Of a stretch of 9,862 bases of DNA, positions 1-5,148 are shown one piece after another. A model generated the notes under the pieces. It worked only from the letters and a program-made list of their open reading frames with translations, had not been told where the DNA came from and searched no databases. Source of the stretch: an uncultured Bacteroidaceae bacterium. GTDB taxonomy: Bacteria; Bacteroidota; Bacteroidia; Bacteroidales; Bacteroidaceae. The stretch is from NCBI GenBank assembly GCA_904502235.1, contig CAJGDP010000050.1:1-9862 (forward strand), in the 5' to 3' direction. The stretch's first letter is position 1; each line of letters opens with the position of its first letter. The position numbers were made by a program, and so were the translations under genes.

Positions 1-418
1 GAACAGTGATGACAGCCTCTGTTACCTCCTGACCAAGATACTCCTCGGCAGTCTTCTTCATCTTCTGAAGAATCATTGCTGAGATTTCCTGTGGGGTATA
101 TAGGCGACCGTCGATGTCGACGCGTGGCATGTTGTTCTCTTCAACTACTTTATAAGGTACGCGTGAAGTCTCTTTGCTTACCTGCGCCCAGTTCTCACCC
201 ATGAAACGCTTGATTGAGAAGATTGTGCGCTGTGGGTTGGTTACAGCCTGACGTTTTGCAGGGTCACCGATTTTGCGCTCACCGTTGTTGTCGAATGCAA
301 CGATAGACGGAGTGGTGCGCTTACCCTCGCTGTTTGTGATTACTACGGGCTCGTTGCCCTCGAAAACTGATACACATGAGTTGGTTGTACCCAAGTCAAT
401 ACCAATGATTTTTCCCAT
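1..418 (-). CDS. dnaK: Chaperone DnaK (Hsp70), N-terminal part, cut by window edge
   Basis: Translating the minus strand from the ATG at 418 gives 139 residues of an Hsp70 ATPase domain that run off the window at base 1. The phosphate-1 loop GIDLGTTNS lies at residues 6-14. It is followed by the family blocks EGKRTTPSIVAF, KRQAVTNPQRTIFSIKRFMG and YTPQEISAMILQKMK, and by EAVITV at the edge. DnaK is the cytoplasmic ATP-driven chaperone that works with DnaJ and GrpE in protein folding and heat-shock recovery; those partners are not in the window. The start is secure because MGKIIGIDLGTTNS is the canonical DnaK N-terminus. The leader is A/T-rich without a Shine-Dalgarno sequence, as is usual in Bacteroidota. 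The gene diverges from the dehydrogenase gene at 767. Confidence 0.98.
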   Translation of the reverse strand, partial: MGKIIGIDLGTTNSCVSVFEGNEPVVITNSEGKRTTPSIVAFDNNGERKIGDPAKRQAVTNPQRTIFSIKRFMGENWAQVSKETSRVPYKVVEENNMPRVDIDGRLYTPQEISAMILQKMKKTAEEYLGQEVTEAVITV

Positions 419-582
419 AATTCTATTATTTTTTTATGTTATTATTCAACTTTGTCTGCAGCGCGTTTGTTCGCTTGCACTGATTATAGTACAAACTGTG
501 TGCCAAACTGTTTTTGTGATGCAAATCTGCCAACGGTATGCTTTTTGTGCCATTTTAGAGTCGGATATGACAAAAAGTCTGC

Positions 583-629
583 CAAAATGTCCTGCGGGGT
601 TGGCTGGAAGTCAAAATGTCTAAAATGTT
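583..629 (-). repeat. Reiterated CAAAATGTC motifs upstream of dnaK
   Basis: CAAAATGTC occurs exactly at 583-591 and again at 612-620, 29 bp apart. A degenerate copy, TAAAATGTT, lies directly after the second at 621-629. On the minus strand, the direction of dnaK, they read GACATTTTG. They sit 165-211 bp upstream of the dnaK start and just upstream of the promoter of the divergent gene. Spacing near three helical turns would suit protein binding on one face of the DNA, but this is inference; no known regulator can be named from the sequence. Confidence 0.45.
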
Positions 630-638
630 AACGATAAA

Positions 639-670
639 TTTGCATTTCCTTGCTTTTGTTATTATCTTCG
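639..670 (+). promoter_or_regulatory. Bacteroidota-type promoter for the dehydrogenase gene
   Basis: TTTG at 639-642 and TATCTTCG at 663-670 are separated by 20 bp, matching the Bacteroidota primary-sigma consensus (TTTG at -33, TAnnTTTG at -7, spacing 19-21) in all but one base of the -7 box. Transcription would begin near 675-680, leaving a leader of roughly 90 nt before the ATG at 767. The same -7 octamer occurs in the lipoprotein promoter near 5045, which supports the call. Confidence 0.75.
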
Positions 671-684
671 CATATTACATGCAG

Positions 685-711
685 ATTGCGCTTATTGCGC
701 TTGTTGCGTTT
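685..711 (+). repeat. Tandem 9-nt repeat, about three copies, in the 5' leader
   Basis: ATTGCGCTT at 685-693 is followed directly by an identical copy at 694-702 and a degenerate third unit, GTTGCGTTT, at 703-711. The array begins just downstream of the predicted transcription start of the dehydrogenase gene, so it would lie at the beginning of the transcript. Function unknown. Confidence 0.7.
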
Positions 712-766
712 TATTTGGTATAAAATTAAATTAGATATTTATCAACTTTTTAATCGTTAAATTAAA

Positions 767-1999
767 ATGGGTAAAGTTTTGATTATAGGAGCCGGAGGCG
801 TGGCTACTGTTGCGGCACATAAGGTGTGCCAGAATGCGGAAGTGTTTACCGAAATAATGATTGCCAGCCGTACAAAAAAGAAGTGTGATGCATTGGCTGA
901 CGTGCTTAACAAGAAGTACGGAACAAACGTGCAGACAGCACAGGTGGATGCGGACAGTGTGGAACAGCTTGTGGAACTTCTTGGCTCATACAAGCCAGAT
1001 ATCGTGATGAACCTGGCCTTGCCTTATCAGGACCTCACTATCATGGAGGCTTGTCTGCAGACAGGTTGTAATTATTTGGATACCGCCAACTATGAACCAA
1101 AGGATGAGGCTCACTTTGAATACAGTTGGCAGTGGGCTTATCGCGAACGCTTCGAGAAAGCCGGTCTTTGCGCCATTTTGGGTTGCGGATTCGACCCGGG
1201 TGTGACAAGCATATTTACCGCTTATGCTGCAAAGCATTACTTTGACGAGATTCACTATCTTGATATTGTGGATTGCAATGCCGGTAACCACCACAAGGCT
1301 TTTGCTACCAACTTCAATCCTGAAATCAATATCCGTGAAATCACTCAGAAGGGACTTTACTATGAGAATGGAAAATATATTGAGACTGAACCAATGGAGA
1401 TTCATCAGCCATTGAACTATCCCAATATCGGTCCACGCGAAAGCTATCTTTTGCATCACGAGGAGATTGAAAGTCTTGTAATCAACTTCCCAACCATAAA
1501 GCGTGCTCGTTTCTGGATGACCTTCGGCCAGCAGTATCTGACCTATTTGGATGTGATTCAGAATATAGGCATGAGTCGCATTGATGAGGTGGAGTACAAG
1601 GCACCCAAGGCAGACGGCACTGGCGAAGAGGTAGTAAAGATTGTTCCTTTGCAGTTCCTCAAGGCTGTGCTTCCTAACCCACAGGATTTGGGCGAGAACT
1701 ACGAGGGCGAGACATCTATCGGTTGCCGTATCCGCGGTATCAAGGATGGCGAGGAGCATACATACTATGTATACAACAACTGTAGCCACGAGGAGGCGTA
1801 CAAGGAGACCGGTATGCAGGGAGTAAGCTATACAACAGGTGTACCTGCGATGATTGGTGCAATGATGTTCTTGAAGGGTATCTGGAGCAAACCGGGTGTA
1901 TGGAATGTTGAGCAGTTCGATCCCGATCCATTCATGGAGCAGCTGAATATCCATGGCTTGCCTTGGCACGAGGAGTTCGACAAGGATTTGGAACTTTAA
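767..1999 (+). CDS. Saccharopine dehydrogenase-family protein, probable carboxy(nor)spermidine dehydrogenase
   Basis: This 410-residue cytoplasmic oxidoreductase starts with a Rossmann nucleotide-binding fold: VLIIGAGGVATV with GAGGVA at residues 8-13, and ASRT at the end of the second strand (33-36). Family signatures follow: ALPYQDLTIMEACLQTGCNYLDTA and GCGFDPGVTSIFTAYA. The length fits the roughly 400-residue saccharopine dehydrogenase-like enzymes of Bacteroidota. In that group the best-supported role is reductive condensation of aspartate semialdehyde with a diamine (putrescine for spermidine) using NADPH, giving carboxyspermidine, which a separate decarboxylase turns into spermidine. 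That role rests on family knowledge; the sequence alone does not separate it from other family members, and the decarboxylase gene is not in the window. The ATG at 767 is preceded by an A/T-rich leader and gives the complete Rossmann strand. recA follows in the same direction after 144 bp. Confidence 0.85.
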   Translation: MGKVLIIGAGGVATVAAHKVCQNAEVFTEIMIASRTKKKCDALADVLNKKYGTNVQTAQVDADSVEQLVELLGSYKPDIVMNLALPYQDLTIMEACLQTGCNYLDTANYEPKDEAHFEYSWQWAYRERFEKAGLCAILGCGFDPGVTSIFTAYAAKHYFDEIHYLDIVDCNAGNHHKAFATNFNPEINIREITQKGLYYENGKYIETEPMEIHQPLNYPNIGPRESYLLHHEEIESLVINFPTIKRARFWMTFGQQYLTYLDVIQNIGMSRIDEVEYKAPKADGTGEEVVKIVPLQFLKAVLPNPQDLGENYEGETSIGCRIRGIKDGEEHTYYVYNNCSHEEAYKETGMQGVSYTTGVPAMIGAMMFLKGIWSKPGVWNVEQFDPDPFMEQLNIHGLPWHEEFDKDLEL

Positions 2000-2021
2000 T
2001 CAGAGAATGACTAAAAAGTGA

Positions 2022-2104
2022 AATTTCTGCGTTACGCTTGCCTTTAAAATCCTCATTTACGCTTAGTAAACTGCGGTTTTAAAGTCTTCGCAAGCCTTGA
2101 AATT
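2022..2104. repeat. Long imperfect hairpin / inverted repeat between the dehydrogenase gene and recA
   Basis: The spacer before recA folds into one long stem-loop centred on 2063. Pairing blocks are AATTTC 2022-2027 with GAAATT 2099-2104; GCTTGC 2036-2041 with GCAAGC 2090-2095; CTTTAAAA 2042-2049 with TTTTAAAG 2077-2084; CC 2051-2052 with GG 2075-2076; and TTTAC 2056-2060 with GTAAA 2066-2070, around a 5-nt GCTTA loop. Most blocks share the same centre; the GCTTGC/GCAAGC pair is shifted by a 5-nt bulge. CATCTTTTT follows the stem, so it could act as a terminator or attenuator. Its length and mixed composition also suit a dispersed palindromic repeat. Confidence 0.75.
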
Positions 2105-2143
2105 CATCTTTTTATTCATCCTCCTTTAAAAACTGATTTAAAA

Positions 2144-3181
2144 ATGGCAAAGAAAGAAGAATTGGAAAATATCGCAGGCAACGAGAAGCTACGTGCTTTG
2201 CAGGCTGCGATGGATAAGATAGAAAAGAGCTTCGGTAAGGGTTCTATCATGAAACTCGGCGATGACAGCTTTGAGGATGTCGACGTTATTCCTACCGGTT
2301 CGGTTGGATTGAACGCGGCTCTTGGCGTGGGCGGTTATCCCCGTGGCCGTATAATCGAGATTTACGGTCCTGAGTCATCGGGTAAGACAACTTTGGCGAT
2401 ACATGCTATTGCCGAGGCGCAGAAGATGGGCGGTATTGCCGCGATCATCGATGCAGAGCACGCGTTCGACCGTTTCTATGCACAGAAACTGGGTGTTGAT
2501 ATCGACAATCTGCTTATATCACAGCCCGACTGCGGTGAACAGGCGTTGGAAATTGCTGAGCAGCTTATCCGTTCATCGGCAATCGACATTGTTGTGATTG
2601 ACTCTGTTGCGGCGTTGACTCCAAAGGCTGAAATCGAAGGCGAGATGGGCGACAACAAGGTCGGCTTGCAGGCGCGTCTTATGTCTCAGGCTTTGCGTAA
2701 GCTCACATCGGCAATCAGCAAGACAAAGACAACATGTATCTTCATCAACCAGTTGCGCGAGAAGATTGGTGTGATGTTCGGTAACCCTGAAACCACAACC
2801 GGTGGTAACGCACTTAAGTTCTACGCATCGGTACGTCTCGATATCCGTCGTGTAACCCAGCTTAAGGATGGCGAGGATGCTATCGGTAACCAGGTACGCG
2901 TAAAGGTTGTAAAGAACAAGGTTGCTCCTCCTTTCCGCAAGGCAGAATTCGATATCATGTTCGGCGAGGGTATCTCTCGTGTAGGTGAAATCGTTGATTT
3001 GGGCGTGCAGTACGGAATAATCAAAAAGAGCGGTTCGTTCTTCAGTTACAACGAGACCAAACTTGCTCAGGGACGCGACCGTACAAAGGCTCTTATTGCC
3101 GACAATCCTGAACTTGCAGAGGAACTGGAAACAAAAATTTCCGACGCAATAAAGGGCAATGTCGAGGAGGCTGCCGAGTAA
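2144..3181 (+). CDS. recA: Recombinase RecA
   Basis: This complete 345-residue RecA is the cytoplasmic ATPase that polymerises on single-stranded DNA, pairs it with a homologous duplex for recombinational repair, and in many bacteria triggers SOS repressor cleavage. Visible motifs: GSIMKLGD (33-40), Walker A GPESSGKT (75-82), DAEHAFD (103-109), Walker B VVIDSVAAL (150-158), DNA-binding loop L1 around EGEMGDNKVG (165-174), and loop L2 NPETTTGGNAL (214-224). The C-terminus is short and acidic (EEAAE). AFDRFYA in place of the ALDPVYA of proteobacterial RecA is a lineage variant. No Shine-Dalgarno sequence precedes the ATG, and I saw no LexA-like box or clear promoter in the 144-bp spacer, which is dominated by a long hairpin. 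It may therefore be transcribed from upstream of the dehydrogenase gene or from an unrecognised promoter. Confidence 0.99.
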   Translation: MAKKEELENIAGNEKLRALQAAMDKIEKSFGKGSIMKLGDDSFEDVDVIPTGSVGLNAALGVGGYPRGRIIEIYGPESSGKTTLAIHAIAEAQKMGGIAAIIDAEHAFDRFYAQKLGVDIDNLLISQPDCGEQALEIAEQLIRSSAIDIVVIDSVAALTPKAEIEGEMGDNKVGLQARLMSQALRKLTSAISKTKTTCIFINQLREKIGVMFGNPETTTGGNALKFYASVRLDIRRVTQLKDGEDAIGNQVRVKVVKNKVAPPFRKAEFDIMFGEGISRVGEIVDLGVQYGIIKKSGSFFSYNETKLAQGRDRTKALIADNPELAEELETKISDAIKGNVEEAAE

Positions 3182-3227
3182 TGTTTTTGTAAATCAGAAA
3201 AAGTGAAATAAAACTTAAATTAATACT

Positions 3228-4412
3228 ATGAAGAAATCTATTTTGTTTGCCGCTTTGGCTTTTGTGGCTCTTGGCGCGTTTGCACAGGAGGCTCCTCTGT
3301 TTACAGTAGTAAAGGAGAATCCTATCACAAGTATCAAGAATCAGAACCGTGCCGGTACATGCTGGTGCTATTCATCTTTGGCTTTCATTGAGTCGGAGTT
3401 GTTGCGTATGGGTAAGGGTGAGTACGATTTTTCAGAAATGTTCATCGTTCACAACACTTATCTCGACCGTGCCGACAAGGCAGTACGCACTCACGGTGAT
3501 GCTTCATTCTCACAGGGTGGTTCGTTCTACGATGTAATCTACGGTATGGACAAGTTCGGTCTTGTTCCCGAGGAGGAGATGCGTCCCGGTGTTATGTATG
3601 GCGAGACATTGAGCAACCACAACGAACTATCTGCTGTAAGCGACGCAGTTGTTGCTGCTATCGCTAAGGGCAAACACCGCAGTTTGCAGGTGTCTCCCGA
3701 CGGTCAGATGCTTTGGAAGAAGGCTGTTGAGGCTATCCACGACATCTACCTTGGCGAGCGTCCCGAGAAGTTTACATACAACGGCAAGGAGTATACTCCA
3801 AAGTCATTCTATGAGTCTTTGGGCTTGAATGCTTCTGACTATATCTCTTTGACATCTTACACACACCATCCTTTCTACAGCAAGTTCGTTCTTGAGATTC
3901 AGGACAACTGGCGTTGGGCTGAGTCTTACAACCTTCCTATCGATGAGTTGATGGAGGTGTTTGAGAACGCTATCATGGAGGGTTATACCATTGCATGGGG
4001 TAGCGACGTGAGCGAGACCGGCTTCACACGCGACGGTACAGCCGTTATGCCTGCTGATGCAAGCAAGGGCGACCTTCAGGGTTCTGATATGGCTCGTTGG
4101 TTGAAGCTCAGCGAGGAGGAGAAGAAGGTTACTCCTAAACCATCAAACGAGAAGTGGTGTACACAGGAAGAGCGTCAGATTGCATACGACAACTGGGAAA
4201 CAACCGACGACCACGGTATGCAGATCTACGGTATTGCAAAGGACCAGAACGGTACAAAGTACTACATGGTAAAGAACTCTTGGGGTGCAAGTGGCAAGTA
4301 CAACGGTATATGGTATGCTTCAGAGGCATTCGCTCGTTACAAGACCATGAACATCGTTGTTCACAAGAACGCAATTCCAAAGGATATCCGCAAGAAACTC
4401 GGTATCAAGTAA
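3228..4412 (+). CDS. Exported C1 (papain-fold) cysteine peptidase, aminopeptidase C/bleomycin hydrolase-like
   Basis: This 394-residue protein begins with a typical signal peptide: MKKS, a hydrophobic stretch to about residue 18, and Ala-Phe-Ala-Gln at the likely cleavage site near residue 19-20. The active-site block NQNRAGTCWCY gives oxyanion Gln39 and nucleophile Cys45. DDHGMQIYG supplies His329 and VKNSWG supplies Asn350, so the papain triad is complete. The long insert between Cys and His, and the short N-terminus without a propeptide, resemble the C1B group (bleomycin hydrolase, PepC), though it is shorter than the usual 440-450 residues. Expected role: periplasmic or extracellular trimming of peptides; substrate unknown. 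There is no lipobox. It starts 46 bp after recA without a convincing promoter, so co-transcription is possible, but a functional link to RecA is not implied. A strong terminator follows. Confidence 0.9.
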   Translation: MKKSILFAALAFVALGAFAQEAPLFTVVKENPITSIKNQNRAGTCWCYSSLAFIESELLRMGKGEYDFSEMFIVHNTYLDRADKAVRTHGDASFSQGGSFYDVIYGMDKFGLVPEEEMRPGVMYGETLSNHNELSAVSDAVVAAIAKGKHRSLQVSPDGQMLWKKAVEAIHDIYLGERPEKFTYNGKEYTPKSFYESLGLNASDYISLTSYTHHPFYSKFVLEIQDNWRWAESYNLPIDELMEVFENAIMEGYTIAWGSDVSETGFTRDGTAVMPADASKGDLQGSDMARWLKLSEEEKKVTPKPSNEKWCTQEERQIAYDNWETTDDHGMQIYGIAKDQNGTKYYMVKNSWGASGKYNGIWYASEAFARYKTMNIVVHKNAIPKDIRKKLGIK

Positions 4413-4430
4413 TTTGGACTTGAAGAATAA

Positions 4431-4464
4431 AAAAATATCCTTGCCTGTGCGCAAGGATATTTTT
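4431..4464. terminator. Bidirectional rho-independent terminator
   Basis: A perfect 14-bp stem, AAAAATATCCTTGC (4431-4444) paired with GCAAGGATATTTTT (4451-4464), encloses a 6-nt loop. A T-run follows on the plus strand to 4467 and an A-run precedes it, so a U-tract is made in either direction. It lies between the convergent peptidase gene (ends 4412) and lipoprotein gene (ends 4466). The lipoprotein stop codon overlaps the T-run. Confidence 0.92.
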
Positions 4465-4465
4465 T

Positions 4466-5026
4466 TTATTCCTCATCAAGGATTCTCTTTTTTGCTACAT
4501 CAAAGCAACTCTCTGCAAGGTCTTTCTTTGTTTCGTACTCTTTGCGTATGCTTGCAGGAGGGTCGCATGCGCGTTGGCTCTCAACAAACGACAGGCGCGA
4601 GTATCTGTCGATAATCTCTTTGAAGGTGTTCAGCTCTTCAATACTTTCGGCCTTGCAATATCTGTCGGCAGCCATCTGATAGAGCAGTATGCGACGTTCT
4701 ACAAAGTTGTAGGTGTATCCAAGAAATAACCTGTCGGCGTTTGTGAGGTATCTGTTTCGCATTGTTTCCACGCTGTCGAGCATCATCTCGTAATCGGTAC
4801 CATAATCCTCTTTGCGCTCCTCTTTGTCCTCTTCGGTGTCTTTTGCAACCAATCGGGATATTTCGCTTCCGGTGTCGAGCACTTCGTTCATCAGGGCTTG
4901 GAAATCATCAATGCTCTCCAACTCGTTTGTGGCATCTTCATATATATCCAATTGCTTTTCCAACATGTTGCTGCACGATGTGGCGAACAGCATAGCGGAA
5001 AACAGTAGGGGTAAACTCTTCTTCAT
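4466..5026 (-). CDS. Small putative lipoprotein of unknown function
   Basis: The 186-residue product starts MKKSLPLLFSAM and has a short lipoprotein signal ending in FATSC, with Cys18 as the probable lipidated residue. The lipobox is weak (Ala at -3). No acidic surface-export signal follows the Cys (SNMLEK), so a periplasm-facing anchor is more likely. The mature part is highly charged and looks mostly helical, with a very acidic/basic stretch (KDTEEDKEERKEDYGTDYE) near the middle and a helical C-terminal half rich in Arg, Tyr and Glu. I recognise no family. An in-frame ATG at 5146 would add 40 residues, but it would bury the signal peptide and place the promoter (5042-5072) inside the gene, so I start at 5026. 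The gene follows the sialidase gene in the same direction but appears to have its own promoter. Confidence 0.75.
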   Translation of the reverse strand: MKKSLPLLFSAMLFATSCSNMLEKQLDIYEDATNELESIDDFQALMNEVLDTGSEISRLVAKDTEEDKEERKEDYGTDYEMMLDSVETMRNRYLTNADRLFLGYTYNFVERRILLYQMAADRYCKAESIEELNTFKEIIDRYSRLSFVESQRACDPPASIRKEYETKKDLAESCFDVAKKRILDEE

Positions 5027-5041
5027 GATATTGATTTTGGG

Positions 5042-5072
5042 CGAAGATAAGGCATTTTGCCCATATGGCAAA
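5042..5072 (-). promoter_or_regulatory. Promoter of the lipoprotein gene
   Basis: On the minus strand, TTTG (5072-5069) and TATCTTCG (5049-5042) are separated by 19 bp, fitting the Bacteroidota consensus. The -7 octamer is identical to the one upstream of the dehydrogenase gene. It ends 15 bp before the ATG at 5026, so the transcript leader would be only about ten nucleotides. Confidence 0.7.
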
Positions 5073-5074
5073 AT
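5054..5074. promoter_or_regulatory. Perfect inverted repeat overlapping the -33 element, possible operator
   Basis: ATTTTGCC (5054-5061) and GGCAAAAT (5067-5074) form perfect 8-bp arms around CATAT. The right arm contains the -33 TTTG of the lipoprotein promoter and the rest fills the spacer, a position suited to repressor binding. The binding protein is unknown. Confidence 0.5.
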
Positions 5075-5076
5075 AT

Positions 5077-5139
5077 ATTCGCGGCAGGTAATCCAACCTG
5101 CCGCGAATTCACTGTTTATGTATGACGGATTGCTCCGTC
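5077..5139 (-). terminator. Terminator region after the sialidase gene (two hairpins)
   Basis: Downstream of the sialidase stop codon (5149-5151) on the minus strand lie a small hairpin, GACGGA/TCCGTC (5124-5129 with 5134-5139, 4-nt loop), and then a GC-rich perfect 13-bp stem, ATTCGCGGCAGGT (5077-5089) with ACCTGCCGCGAAT (5096-5108), 6-nt loop. The larger stem is followed on the minus strand by ATATTTT, a modest U-tract. It probably ends the sialidase transcript just before the lipoprotein promoter. Confidence 0.75.
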
Positions 5140-5148
5140 GCAACATGT

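Larger units (their letters stand above)
419..766. other. Divergent intergenic region between dnaK and the dehydrogenase gene
   Basis: This 348-bp spacer has no convincing gene. An open frame that starts inside dnaK at 273 and runs to 623 on the plus strand is mostly antisense to dnaK and looks non-coding. The right half carries a clear rightward promoter (639-670) and a tandem 9-nt repeat (685-711). The middle carries repeated CAAAATGTC-type motifs (583-629) that may belong to dnaK control. I could not find a well-spaced TTTG/TAnnTTTG promoter for dnaK. A TATAAT-like hexamer on the minus strand near 485-490 is a weak candidate. No CIRCE inverted repeat (TTAGCACTC-N9-GAGTGCTAA) is present. 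Confidence 0.7.

Noticed and set aside
419..600. CIRCE/HrcA operator for dnaK
   Set aside because: No TTAGCACTC-N9-GAGTGCTAA or close variant is present.
273..623. 116-codon plus-strand open frame
   Set aside because: Its first half is antisense to the conserved DnaK N-terminus, the rest is low-complexity intergenic DNA, and there is no promoter in the right place.
628..760. TTAACGAT (628-635) and ATCGTTAA (753-760) as an inverted repeat around the dehydrogenase promoter
   Set aside because: Only 8 bp of A/T-rich sequence 117 bp apart; expected by chance and not extended by flanking pairing.
986..1969. 327-codon open frame on the minus strand opposite the dehydrogenase gene
   Set aside because: It lies wholly antisense to a clear family member, its translation has an odd hydrophobic, Leu/Ile/His-rich composition with no recognisable domain, and it has no promoter or leader. 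It is a codon-bias shadow.
3182..3227. TTTG (3185-3188) with TAAAACTT as a promoter for the C1 peptidase
   Set aside because: The spacing is acceptable but the -7 box matches only its first two bases, so it is too weak to call.
5027..5146. Upstream ATG (5146) extending the lipoprotein by 40 residues
   Set aside because: It would bury the lipoprotein signal peptide, overlap the sialidase terminator and include the gene's own promoter.
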